64,000 bases of DNA from Aquibacillus saliphilus (GCF_020404745.1 NZ_JAIZAP010000001.1:186001-250000); one strand, 5' to 3'; shown: positions 35,471 through 44,090, counted from the stretch's first letter. Numbers and translations are program-made. The notes: generated by a model from the letters alone, not told the origin.

Positions 35471-35695
35471 TTATCTGAATAGCTGGATCCTTTCTATCTT
35501 TACCTTCCTGGTAATGTCTGGCCGGTCTGGATAAACTAACTCTTTGTATCCTGTCGAGTTAATCATTTCTTCTTGGTGATCCGTAACTCGTGCTTGACTA
35601 TTTGCTGACTCTTAGCAAATTTTCCCCTCAATCTTGGTTAATTCAGTGCATAACGCACGGATTTTACGATTATCACGACGTAAATATAACATCAT
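35471..35695 (-). pseudogene. Decayed minus-strand reading frame, unknown family
   Basis: Read on the minus strand: MMLYLRRDNRKIRALCTELT, KIEGKIC, then a TAA at 35612-35614, then ESANSQARVTDHQEEMINST and GYKELVYPDRPDITRKVKIE to a TAA at 35471-35473. Composition is protein-like on both sides of the internal stop. I do not recognise the family. No ribosome-binding site evident. Confidence 0.35.
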
Positions 35696-36108
35696 TATCC
35701 TTTGTAGTGCTATGTCCTAGTTCTAATCTAAGTCATAGGCAATTATGCCACGAGAACCGTGTTGTGTGACATGTTTGTCCCCCTGTTCACTATTGATTCG
35801 ATCAGTTATTCGATTGTTGCTTATTTTGAAGCTCCAATCCTTTTGCTCTCTGTAATAACTGGTCCTCCGGTTCGAGTTGATAAAACTCGATGTGTTTTTT
35901 ATTTTCTTCATTAACTTTGGTGGAACTGAAAAATAAATCTTTACGAGTATTAATATATTCCTTTTCGCTTATTACCTTTTTAAAAAAGTTGGTAAGAGCA
36001 ATACAATTATTTACCAGGTTATCATATTGAAAGTTGGGCAAAATAAGATTACAGCTACTTACTAGGTTAGAAAACATATAGATTATAGCGAAAAAAGGAG
36101 TACAGGAA
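35696..36108. other. Remnant-like stretch before the 86-aa gene
   Basis: Two overlapping minus-strand frames each look partly coding: one ends HIEFYQLEPEDQLLQRAKGL..., the other reads SNNRITDRINSEQGDKHVTQ... A single frameshift near 35803-35830 would join them. Probably the remains of one lost gene; no family recognised. Confidence 0.3.
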
Positions 36109-36369
36109 ATGGAAAAAACAGAAATTCTTTTACGCTTAGCAGATATTATAAAAGAAGAAGAAAAAATTTTTAAAGAAGGATACACCATTGGCCTTGACTT
36201 TCAAGGAGTATTAGACCGTTTGAATACATATTCATTATATCGTGATTTGATAATAGAAGACACTTTCACAATGAGTGATGAAGCGCTTGATACATTAACC
36301 GATTATGAAAGTGACCTAATAACAAGAGGACAATTCAAACAGTTTTTGACATCGTTAATTGGTGGTTAG
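36109..36369 (+). CDS. 86-aa orphan protein, unknown
   Basis: Helical, acidic 86-residue protein (EILLRLADIIKEEEKIFKEG, YSLYRDLIIEDTFTMSDEAL, YESDLITRGQFKQFLTSLIG). No family recognised. AAAAAAGGAG lies before the ATG, which argues for a real gene. It stands between decayed sequence and the homing endonuclease, in accessory DNA. Confidence 0.6.
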   Translation: MEKTEILLRLADIIKEEEKIFKEGYTIGLDFQGVLDRLNTYSLYRDLIIEDTFTMSDEALDTLTDYESDLITRGQFKQFLTSLIGG

Positions 36370-36463
36370 AGCTGTTTTCTAATTATAATTGAGTACATAC
36401 TGAATAATTCCTATCCATTATGTTAACTAAAATTAATTAAAAAAAATACAATTATTCATCCAA

Positions 36464-37447
36464 CTACTCTTTTATCTGATCTTGTATAATAATAAATTGA
36501 TCATGAAATTCACTATCTGTTTTCAACCATGTCTGAAAAGCAGGTATTTTTATTTGTACGTAATCACATGCCATTTGCAGAGAATTATATTGCTCGTAAT
36601 GTCTAAGAAAATTTTGCTTCCTTTTAATTACTGCGATTGAAGTGTTTTTAAGCTTTCTATCCTTTAATAAATTAATATCTAACGTTTCCATGTTGAATTT
36701 ATCAAATTTTCTAATAAGGTAAATATCTTTGTTATGATATATCCAGTCCGAGAAAGTTTTAATCGATTTTCTACCGTTTATATGTACTCGGTGATGTTTG
36801 CTGTTAGTGTTGAAATTAACTACTAATCCTAGATTTTCTAATACACGGATTAAACTTACCATAAATTTGATTGAACCACCTACAAAAGTAACGTTAAATT
36901 TGTCGTAATTTATATATCCATCTCCATCAAAATAACCTCGTATAAAGTGACTCATATACTCTTCTGGAACATACGGAAATTCAATGCTAGTTGATTTATT
37001 GGGCATGATACCGTGTAGTTGCATTAAATCATTCTTCATAATCTTACTGTTAAGGTTTAATAAATGAACTCCAGTCTTCTTATTCTTATATATGGGATGA
37101 TTAGATTCAATCTCCCTTTTGATATTTTCAAGAATGTATTTTTCTTTTTGTGAAATGCTGATTGTTTGAGCGTCTCTTGGAATGTTTCCGTCTGCTACAA
37201 AAAATCCCAATATGTATGCCATATTATTTGTCCATTTTTTAAAATAATCCTCATTTAATTGATACTGACGCTTCCAACTTCCATGTGGTCTTTTTTGGAT
37301 ATTATTTTTAGTTAGAACACTACTTACATATCTTGCAGATACATTTGCTAACATACCAATATCTGTTGTACTGTATCCATCTTGGTACATCTGTATCATA
37401 TCAGAGTACTCCATTGTTCGTTTTCTTTTGCCTACATTAGTATTCAT
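36464..37447 (-). CDS. Stand-alone LAGLIDADG homing endonuclease
   Basis: 327-aa protein with two LAGLIDADG motifs, AYILGFFVADGNI (residues 77-89, Asp85) and FIRGYFDGDGYIN (168-180, Asp175), which form the catalytic core of a monomeric DNA endonuclease. An N-terminal helix-turn-helix (DMIQMYQDGYSTTDIGMLAN, then VSARYVSSVL; residues 17-45) resembles resolvase-type DNA-binding segments. No intron or intein surrounds it, so it is a free-standing selfish gene or a domesticated one. GGGAGAGGAG precedes ATG 37447; the longer frame start is not needed. Confidence 0.85.
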   Translation of the reverse strand: MNTNVGKRKRTMEYSDMIQMYQDGYSTTDIGMLANVSARYVSSVLTKNNIQKRPHGSWKRQYQLNEDYFKKWTNNMAYILGFFVADGNIPRDAQTISISQKEKYILENIKREIESNHPIYKNKKTGVHLLNLNSKIMKNDLMQLHGIMPNKSTSIEFPYVPEEYMSHFIRGYFDGDGYINYDKFNVTFVGGSIKFMVSLIRVLENLGLVVNFNTNSKHHRVHINGRKSIKTFSDWIYHNKDIYLIRKFDKFNMETLDINLLKDRKLKNTSIAVIKRKQNFLRHYEQYNSLQMACDYVQIKIPAFQTWLKTDSEFHDQFIIIQDQIKE

Positions 37448-37799
37448 GCTACTCCTCTCCCTTCTATCTTCATTATACAAACGTTTGTTCGATAAAACAA
37501 TAGTAAGTCTCTTTTTTATTATGAAATTCCCCCTATTCCTAATTTCTAATGAAAATAGTAATTTTATCCAAATTATTACTATTTTTTACTTATATCCGAA
37601 TACCGTATGTATCCGGATATAAGTAATTTTTGTACTTTTTTTGATTTATTTAAATTCTGATTAAATATTGCGAAAATAAACTAATTATTATAAATGGTTT
37701 CATGTATGATTTAAATTTTATGTTTGCATTTAATAAACAATTTACTATTGTTGTGTGATAAAATGATTATATGTTGAACGTTATTAAGGATGTGATATT
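37448..37799. other. Intergenic between the endonuclease and vapB
   Basis: About 350 bases, very AT-rich. Holds the divergent promoters and one strong hairpin (37586-37631). No gene seen. Confidence 0.45.
37586..37631 (+). terminator. Orphan hairpin with T run
   Basis: TTACTTATATCCG (37586-37598) pairs perfectly with CGGATATAAGTAA (37614-37626), then T5. It is oriented as a plus-strand terminator, yet no plus-strand gene precedes it; possibly left from a lost gene. Confidence 0.6.
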
Positions 37800-38030
37800 A
37801 TGGATCGCGTAATTAAATCGGAGAGTGACATTCGTCAGAGATTTCAAACGACAATTCCACAGGAGATTAGAGATAAAGTGAATTTGGAAATAGGTGACAC
37901 GTTATTGTGGATGTATGATGACATTCGGAATGAAATAGTTGTTATGCCAAAACCGAAAAGCTTCTCAGATGCAATTTGGGGATTGGGTGAAGGTTTGTGG
38001 GAAAATAAATATGAAGAAAAAGGAGAGTGA
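37800..38030 (+). CDS. vapB: AbrB/SpoVT-type antitoxin (VapB-like)
   Basis: 76-aa antitoxin. N-terminal swapped-hairpin DNA-binding domain (QRFQTTIPQEIRDKVNLEIG, then DTLLWMYDDIRNEIVVMPKP) and a C-terminal toxin-binding tail (SFSDAIWGLGEGLWENKYEE). Normally neutralises the PIN toxin and represses its own promoter. The stop is three bases before the vapC ATG. ATG preceded by AAGGATGTG. Confidence 0.82.
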   Translation: MDRVIKSESDIRQRFQTTIPQEIRDKVNLEIGDTLLWMYDDIRNEIVVMPKPKSFSDAIWGLGEGLWENKYEEKGE

Positions 38031-38033
38031 AAA

Positions 38034-38498
38034 ATGGGATTAATCGATGTACTATCTACATACAAGCGTGTGGCTTTGGATACAGATATTTTTATGTATG
38101 CTTTTAATAAACATCCTGAGCACGGTCAGACTATTAAAAAAATGTTTGAACTCATTGAACAAGGAGAATTGACTGCCTGCACCTCTACTCTGGCCTTGTC
38201 AGAAGTATTAATAGATCCAATTCAGGAAGGGAAACATGATATAGAAAAAACAATTAAGTTATACTTTAAGCACTTTCCTAACTTAACAATTTCGCCAGTT
38301 AACAATGAAATTTCTGAAAGAGCTGCGCATTTAAAAGTAACACATAATATTAACGTGAGGGACGCGTTATTTCTTTCAACTGCAATTATCTCAGGTTCTA
38401 ATGCTTTTATTACAACGGATAACCGGTTTGCTGATGTTACAGAAATCTCTTGTATCAATCTGAATGAGTTGATTTCTGAGAACAGCGAGATTTTATAA
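38034..38498 (+). CDS. vapC: PIN-domain toxin (VapC-like)
   Basis: 154-aa ribonuclease toxin. The four acidic PIN residues are in place: D16 (ALDTDIF), E57 (ALSEVLID), D110 (NVRDALFLSTA) and D129 (TTDNRF). VapC toxins cut tRNA or rRNA. AAGGAGAG lies at the end of vapB, so translation is coupled. The tyrosine recombinase gene begins 25 bases after the stop on the same strand, so the three genes look like one operon. Confidence 0.88.
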   Translation: MGLIDVLSTYKRVALDTDIFMYAFNKHPEHGQTIKKMFELIEQGELTACTSTLALSEVLIDPIQEGKHDIEKTIKLYFKHFPNLTISPVNNEISERAAHLKVTHNINVRDALFLSTAIISGSNAFITTDNRFADVTEISCINLNELISENSEIL

Positions 38499-38523
38499 TT
38501 ACATTTAAGAATAAGGTGATACT

Positions 38524-39558
38524 ATTAATCAATTATCAATACGCACATCAGAAAATATAATTGAAGCAGTTGAGAATGGGAAATGGACCGAAATTGAAGA
38601 AGTTACTCAAAGAGTGTTGGAAGATGGGAAGTACCTTTCATTTAAGAAAGAAAAAGATGATTTTCTGTTTTTGTCGTTTTTTGTGTATGGTAACAAGTAC
38701 CGTAAGAAAAAACTATCTGATGGTACTGAAAAACTTTATCTGAGAGATTTAAAGCATTTCAATAAGTTTTTATATAATTTGGAATCACCTACTTCACTCT
38801 CTGATGTAGGAATTGTGCAATTGGACGCATACGAAAAAGAAATAAATAAGGAGTTTTCATCTTCGACCGCTCATAGAAAATTAAAAATGATCCGGTCCCT
38901 TCTTCGCTTTGGGTTTAAAGTTGAATTCTATGAAAGAGATATGACTCATTATATCCAACTGCCGCAGATTCAAAATACAAAACAAGAACGTAAATTAAAT
39001 CGTAAAGAGGTTCAACTTTTATTAGATGAAATGAAGCAAAAGCAGTTAAACAGGGTGATTGGTAGTTTATTAATTATGATGGGCCTTCGTGTATCGGAAT
39101 TATGTAATGCCACTTGGAACGATATTTATGAGGGAACTTCTGGTCAAACTATGATTAGGGTCTTTGGTAAGGGCGAAAAGCCACGTCGATTGAAGCTAAA
39201 ACCAGACATATTTGGTTTAATACTCCAATATAGAGCTGCTAACAATCTATCAATAATCATAGGTAGCCAAGTAGATGAGCCACTTATTGTAAATTCAAAA
39301 GGAAAATCATTAAACGACCGAGTTGTCCGGTACATGATTAATCGTGCAGCGAAAAGAGCGGGAATAAATAAGAATGTTAGTCCTCACTGGTTCCGACATA
39401 GTGCGATCACATTTGCTTTAGATGATGGTGCGGGTATAGATGAAGTAAGACGGATGGCTGGACACTCTGATATACGTACCACTCAACAATACTTACATGA
39501 CTTAGAAGAAGAAAAAGAAAAAAGTGCTAGTGAGTATATTTCAGGTATCAACATTTAA
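38524..39558 (+). CDS. Tyrosine recombinase/phage-type integrase, apparent ATT start
   Basis: 344-aa site-specific recombinase. An N-terminal SAM-like core-binding domain (about residues 45-135) precedes the catalytic domain with R189 (GLRVSEL), H288/R291 (HWFRHS), H314 (AGHSDIRTT) and nucleophile Y323 (QQYLHDL). The first in-frame GTG is at 38614, but protein-like sequence (INQLSIRTSENIIEAVENGK...) continues upstream to ATT 38524, which has AAGGTGAT (38513-38520) at the right distance. There is no ATG/GTG/TTG at that position, so the gene either uses ATT or has lost its start. No att sites identified. Confidence 0.82.
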   Translation: MNQLSIRTSENIIEAVENGKWTEIEEVTQRVLEDGKYLSFKKEKDDFLFLSFFVYGNKYRKKKLSDGTEKLYLRDLKHFNKFLYNLESPTSLSDVGIVQLDAYEKEINKEFSSSTAHRKLKMIRSLLRFGFKVEFYERDMTHYIQLPQIQNTKQERKLNRKEVQLLLDEMKQKQLNRVIGSLLIMMGLRVSELCNATWNDIYEGTSGQTMIRVFGKGEKPRRLKLKPDIFGLILQYRAANNLSIIIGSQVDEPLIVNSKGKSLNDRVVRYMINRAAKRAGINKNVSPHWFRHSAITFALDDGAGIDEVRRMAGHSDIRTTQQYLHDLEEEKEKSASEYISGINI

Positions 39559-39673
39559 AATGCCCAAGGTTCATTCCGATACGAAATATGATCTTTTACA
39601 TTCCCATTAAAATAGTAACATGTCAAATACTGTTTTATATTGTAACAGCAGACTATTGTATTAATTAAGAATT

Positions 39674-39727
39674 AGAATAACCATCAAGTTTCGTCGTCTA
39701 ACAACGAAATTTGATGGTTATTCTTTT
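39674..39727. terminator. Bidirectional terminator, recombinase/nrnB
   Basis: AGAATAACCATCAAGTTTCGT pairs with the arm ending TTTGATGGTTATTCT, loop about nine bases, T4 follows. Long stem of about 20 bp. Confidence 0.85.
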
Positions 39728-39759
39728 GCTTTCAAATGTAATAAATCTACTATTGCTTT

Positions 39760-40944
39760 TTATTTTTTGACTTGATCCATTAAGTAATTTACAAACGCTT
39801 CATCTCTTTCAAGCCAAGCCTGATAATTTCTTTTTAGGAATTTTTCTGCTTCTTCATAACTTGTGTAGGTGTGCTCCATATTATTATTATTTTTCTCAAT
39901 CGACCATTCTTTATCATTGACCTGATATAGAAGAAAAATATCGCCTGTTCGATTTTTATACAAGGAACCAAATGTTGAGCGTTTTAAATTAAAGCGATTC
40001 CGTTTCGCATCTTCCTTTAATGGGTTAAGACGAAAGGTTTCTGTCACGAATCTTTTGTATGCTTGATCGTTCATGATTGAGCCGGATGCTTTCTCATGGC
40101 CGCCCCCTCCATAGACACCAGCTACTTCAGATACGTCAACATCATCATGGATCGTGCGAAAACCCATTCGTTTTCCACCAATATTTAGAATAACAATGTA
40201 GTCAAGGTGTGGGTATTCTTTGCCTAGTTCATTCCCGAGTTCTGAGTGGTATGATTCCGCATAAACAATACCTGCAAATTGGCCATCCACTTCTGTTTGA
40301 ACCAGTTCACGTCTCTTTCGGCGAATGTACCTTTCGATTTTCTTTTCTTCCATTTCGAGTATCTTTTGTTCGAAATCATCAAAATTAAACTCCTCACTTT
40401 TATTGAGGCGCTCAATCATATTTTCTTCAAACTCATCAATGGATACCAAAAAAAAGAGTGTATTAAGTCTTTTAGCTTTTAAGTTATCATTTCTTTCCCA
40501 TTCCCATGTGTCATATTGCCTAACGAGTTCTACAAATTCTGTAATTGTACTGGAGGGTTTTATTAATTGATTAGTAACGAGATATTCATATAGTAATGAA
40601 GTTGCGGACGTTTGTTTTCCTTCATTATCCTCTACCAAAACATGTCCCCACTCATAATCATTAAAAGATAAAGCTGTTTTATGATGATCTAGTAGTTGTA
40701 CCTTCCCTCCTGATTGATAAAACTCATCAAGTCGTTTTTCATTGTCTTCATTTACAGACAAATCAGTAATAAATAAAAATGTGTCTTTGTTATCATTTTC
40801 CAAAAACCATTCCACTTCTCGGTTAAGACTTCCAATAGAGTTATAGCGGACATTCACCTGCTTATCAAAAGCAAGCTTTGCTAAAATACCACATCCAACT
40901 CCATCTAAATCATTATGAGACAATAGTTTATACATATCCTTCAC
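39760..40944 (-). CDS. nrnB: DHH-family oligoribonuclease NrnB
   Basis: 394-aa DHH/DHHA1 phosphoesterase (YngD-like). N-terminal metal motifs: HNDLDGVGCG, FITDLSV and LLDHHKT; the C-terminal DHHA1 substrate domain has YGGGGHEKASGS. B. subtilis NrnB degrades short RNA oligonucleotides and can act on cAMP-like linkages. Length close to the 399 aa of the Bacillus protein. Cytosolic, single gene. Confidence 0.88.
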   Translation of the reverse strand: MKDMYKLLSHNDLDGVGCGILAKLAFDKQVNVRYNSIGSLNREVEWFLENDNKDTFLFITDLSVNEDNEKRLDEFYQSGGKVQLLDHHKTALSFNDYEWGHVLVEDNEGKQTSATSLLYEYLVTNQLIKPSSTITEFVELVRQYDTWEWERNDNLKAKRLNTLFFLVSIDEFEENMIERLNKSEEFNFDDFEQKILEMEEKKIERYIRRKRRELVQTEVDGQFAGIVYAESYHSELGNELGKEYPHLDYIVILNIGGKRMGFRTIHDDVDVSEVAGVYGGGGHEKASGSIMNDQAYKRFVTETFRLNPLKEDAKRNRFNLKRSTFGSLYKNRTGDIFLLYQVNDKEWSIEKNNNNMEHTYTSYEEAEKFLKRNYQAWLERDEAFVNYLMDQVKK

Positions 40945-41066
40945 CTCAGCATGTAGTATAGGTTCTAACGAGTAAAATATTCACGATTTAAATGTGTTTT
41001 CAAATTTAAATTTGTTGATGTATTAACTATTCACTAAAGCTTTTCTATAGTTTATAAATCAAATAC

Positions 41067-42179
41067 CTAGAAACTGATATTGGTTTCTCTTTGTTTAAAA
41101 TCAATATTTTTATAGTATGTGTTCTTAACTAAAATATTGGGACCTAAACATTTAACAGCTGGACAATGACAATTTAATCCTTTAGCCGTTTTTGTCTCCA
41201 TCCACTGAGAATAGGACTTCTGTAAAGGCGTGTCTTGAATGTTACCTAAAGCAGGTTCATCAGCAAAATCAGTAACGATGATTTCTCCTGTGAAAATATT
41301 AACATTTAGACGAGATCTTCCATCCGGATCGTTCCTTACGCTAACATTTCTATCCTTATATAGACGTTGAAGCAAATCCAAATCCTCCTTAGAAGAGCTA
41401 CAGCCATAAAAAGGTAACGTTCCAAAGAGCATCCAAATATCGTCATCACGATGATTAAGTAGACGGCTTATCGCTAAACGAATTTCATCGAGTGTTAGTG
41501 TTTCTAGATTACTGGCAAAATCAACTGGATACATTGGGTGGATTTCGTGACGAGTACAACCCATTTCAATAATATGGTCATGAATTTTTTCTAAATAAGG
41601 ATAAGTTCGCCTGTTTAACATCGTTTCTGCTGAAACCATTACTCCTTCACTAGCGAGTTTCTTAGCATTTTCAACCATCACATTAAAATATTTTTTTCTA
41701 GCCTCTACCGATGGTTTCCGGTCCATTCGAGCAAAACCTGTCTCAACAAACTCTTCCATCGTCCCCCAATTATGAGAGATATGTAGGACATCTAAATAAG
41801 GAACAATAGGTTTGTATCGATCATAAGGTAGAGTTAAATTGGAATTAATTTGTGTTTTGATACCTCTACCGTGAGCGTATTCTAAAAGGGGCAAGACATG
41901 GTTTCTAATTGATTTCTTTGACATCATCGGCTCTCCACCAGTAATGCTTATTGTCCGCAGATACGGAATTTCGTCTAATCGTTTAAGAATGAGGTCCATT
42001 GGCAATGAATCTGGATCTCGGTTTTGCAAAGCATAACCAACTGCACAGTGATTGCAGCGCATGTTGCAAAGTGTTGTTGTAGTGAATTCGACACTTGATA
42101 AAGTCATCTCACCGTTTTTTTCAACATCTCTATACGCTTCCCATGGATCATTTTTAGGAGCAAGACTTTTTATATCCAT
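41067..42179 (-). CDS. yfkAB: Radical SAM/CxCxxxxC protein YfkAB
   Basis: 370-aa radical SAM enzyme. The [4Fe-4S] SAM motif is C38-x3-C42-x2-C45 (CNMRCNHC); SAM-binding GGEP occurs in ITGGEPMM. The C-terminal CHCPAVKC gives the CxCxxxxC motif that names the YfkAB family and probably binds a second cluster. Substrate unknown. A GG-containing weak ribosome-binding site (AAAGGAAG) precedes the ATG. Confidence 0.88.
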   Translation of the reverse strand: MDIKSLAPKNDPWEAYRDVEKNGEMTLSSVEFTTTTLCNMRCNHCAVGYALQNRDPDSLPMDLILKRLDEIPYLRTISITGGEPMMSKKSIRNHVLPLLEYAHGRGIKTQINSNLTLPYDRYKPIVPYLDVLHISHNWGTMEEFVETGFARMDRKPSVEARKKYFNVMVENAKKLASEGVMVSAETMLNRRTYPYLEKIHDHIIEMGCTRHEIHPMYPVDFASNLETLTLDEIRLAISRLLNHRDDDIWMLFGTLPFYGCSSSKEDLDLLQRLYKDRNVSVRNDPDGRSRLNVNIFTGEIIVTDFADEPALGNIQDTPLQKSYSQWMETKTAKGLNCHCPAVKCLGPNILVKNTYYKNIDFKQRETNISF

Positions 42180-42331
42180 CTATGAAACTTCCTTTCAAAT
42201 GTTTACAATTGATTTTGAAAAAACAATATCTTTTAATAGTAACACAAGAAATCTTACGTAATGGATAATTTTTCTTTAACAACCTTCTTAAAAGATCTTC
42301 AGGGGGAAACATTTGAAATTCTGACAATAGT

Positions 42332-42380
42332 AAAAAAAGCTGGAGGCGCTATATGGAATTCAAGTAGCACATCCAGCTTA
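42332..42380 (-). terminator. Terminator of mhqO
   Basis: On the minus strand AAGCTGGA (with TGTGCTA) pairs with TCCAGCTT (with TAGCGCC), followed by a U7 run. Confidence 0.8.
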
Positions 42381-42384
42381 TTTA

Positions 42385-43362
42385 TTATTCTTTAGTAAAA
42401 TCTTTTGTGCTTCTTACCGTATCAATCGGTCGAACTGATTTTTCGATTTGTTCACGCTTATCTTCTAGGAATGGAGGTAATGATAATTTCTCTCCTAGTG
42501 TTTCGTATGGTTCATCCCCCATAAATCCTGGACCCTCAGTTGCGAGTTCAAACAAAATTTGTGGTGCAACTCTTGAGTATAATGATTTGAAGAAGAAACG
42601 ATCAACATAACCAGAAGTCTGGAAACCAAAACTTTGATAACGTTTATCCCATTCATCTAATGCTGCACGGTCGTCAACACAAAACGCGGCATGGTGAACT
42701 GTACCAAATCCTTGTTGTGCTCGGGGAAGAATGACGTTATGTTCTACAATAACCTGTGCACCATTTCCACCTTCGCTAACCTCAAATAAATGTAAGGACT
42801 CTTCTTGATCTATTTCTTTGAATAATAGAACTTTTTCCATCATTTCTTTAAAGTAATCAAAGTCGGCAATACGTACAAATAGTGGTCCTAAACCAGTAAT
42901 AGCATATTCAAGTGGGACTGGTCCATTTTGCCAAGCTTTGCCTGACTCAACACCTTTATTTAATTCGTCTGAAATCAGTTGATAGTTTTGTTCATCGAAA
43001 TCAACGAAAGATAACGTCTTTTTACCGAATTGTTCTTTTATACCAGTATGTTTTACTTCTAAGCGATCAAAGCGTTTTAACCAATAATCTAACGCATCAT
43101 CACTTGGTACACGGAAGGAGGTTTTTGAGATTTCATTTGTCCCGTGGGCACCTTTTGGAATACCTGGGAAATCGAAGAAGGTCATATCAGTACCAGGACT
43201 ACCTGTATCATCAGCGAAAAATAGATGATAGGTTTGAATATCATCTTGATTAACAGTTTTCTTGACTAAACGCATCCCTAAAACATATGTGAAAAATTCA
43301 TAGTTTTTTTCCGCGCTACTAGTAATAGCTGTTACGTGGTGCATCCCTTTTATTTGATTCAT
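42385..43362 (-). CDS. mhqO: Ring-cleaving dioxygenase MhqO type
   Basis: 325-aa VOC-superfamily protein with two vicinal-oxygen-chelate modules. Iron-ligand-like residues: H in GMHHVTAITS near the N-terminus, H in FGTVHHAAFCVDD and Glu in ILFELATEGPG. B. subtilis MhqO/MhqA are made on quinone or hydroquinone stress. A near-exact MhqR operator lies 79-96 bases upstream, which supports that role here. Single gene with own terminator. Confidence 0.9.
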   Translation of the reverse strand: MNQIKGMHHVTAITSSAEKNYEFFTYVLGMRLVKKTVNQDDIQTYHLFFADDTGSPGTDMTFFDFPGIPKGAHGTNEISKTSFRVPSDDALDYWLKRFDRLEVKHTGIKEQFGKKTLSFVDFDEQNYQLISDELNKGVESGKAWQNGPVPLEYAITGLGPLFVRIADFDYFKEMMEKVLLFKEIDQEESLHLFEVSEGGNGAQVIVEHNVILPRAQQGFGTVHHAAFCVDDRAALDEWDKRYQSFGFQTSGYVDRFFFKSLYSRVAPQILFELATEGPGFMGDEPYETLGEKLSLPPFLEDKREQIEKSVRPIDTVRSTKDFTKE

Positions 43363-43440
43363 TTTTATTCCTCCACTTTTGGTAAATTGTTAAAGGTTAA
43401 CTCGAAGTATCAAAGTTCTTACAAATTATTAATATGAAAA

Positions 43441-43458
43441 TATCTTTAATTCGAGATA
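43441..43458 (-). promoter_or_regulatory. MhqR-type operator
   Basis: On the minus strand TATCTCGAATTAAAGATA, an imperfect palindrome matching the MhqR box of B. subtilis (TATCTCGAATTCGAGATA) except in two central-right positions. Located upstream of mhqO, the expected target. Confidence 0.75.
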
Positions 43459-43612
43459 AATGTAACATATAGTGAAAATTGTTGTCAATATTAGAGACGT
43501 CTAAAAAAATTAGCCATACACATGTTGATGATGCATTGGCTAATACGTTAAGTCTTTTTTAATTTTGTAATTTAACAATGAAGATAGACATAAGGACGTT
43601 GTCATTCAAATT

Positions 43613-43753
43613 TCAAAAAAATGTTTTGACTACTTTTTCATTATGGTTACATTTTTCACATCGATATTCTATTTCCATAGTTGTTTCAGTTATTAAATGA
43701 AGTGTTTCTTGATTGCAATTCTTACAAAACTTCTCTTCGTGTATTTCTTCCAT
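43613..43753 (-). CDS. 46-aa zinc-ribbon protein
   Basis: Small minus-strand frame: FCKNCNQETLH then EYRCEKCNHNEK gives two CxxC pairs 22 residues apart, a zinc ribbon like those in small RNA- or DNA-binding regulators. AAGGAAAG lies about ten bases before ATG 43753. Too short for automatic calling. A hairpin with U run (near 43510-43545, minus strand) follows the stop. Function unknown. Confidence 0.6.
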   Translation of the reverse strand: MEEIHEEKFCKNCNQETLHLITETTMEIEYRCEKCNHNEKVVKTFF

Positions 43754-43937
43754 AGCATGATCACTTTCCTTAAATTTTGAATTTGATAATCAATTACTAT
43801 TGGTTTAACCAATTAGATGGAATTTAACCACTGAGTTGGTTTTGCCTTTATCATTTTTTGAAATTATTTCCTACTATTGTTACTTAGACAACCTGTCTCG
43901 TAATACAATGTTATATCATGAAAGGTGGGTTGCTACC

Positions 43938-44090
43938 TTGAGACAACTTGATTGGTATATGATAATTTTTGTTGGTACTTCTTTAGTTCATGATTTTTGG
44001 ACTCACTTTGGTCTTCCTCAGATGTATTATTGGGATGTTAAAAGAAATCATTCAGAAAAATTTAAAGATGATGGTAAAAAAGCAGCGTGA
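43938..44090 (+). CDS. 50-aa hypothetical protein with one hydrophobic segment
   Basis: MRQLDWYMIIFVGTSLVHDF then WTHFGLPQMYYWDVKRNHSE and a Lys-rich end. The TTG at 43938 has AAAGGTGGG at 43921-43929 upstream; a longer frame from 43836 lacks a ribosome-binding site. One likely membrane-associated helix. No family recognised. Confidence 0.5.
   Translation: MRQLDWYMIIFVGTSLVHDFWTHFGLPQMYYWDVKRNHSEKFKDDGKKAA

Noticed and set aside
35802-36188. 128-codon minus-strand frame as an intact gene
   Set aside because: It overlaps the well-started 86-aa gene, its first 45 codons look non-coding, and only the end looks protein-like. Treated as remnant.
42912-43253. 113-codon plus-strand frame opposite mhqO
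   Set aside because: Fully antisense to a clear gene, with low-complexity translation typical of shadow frames.
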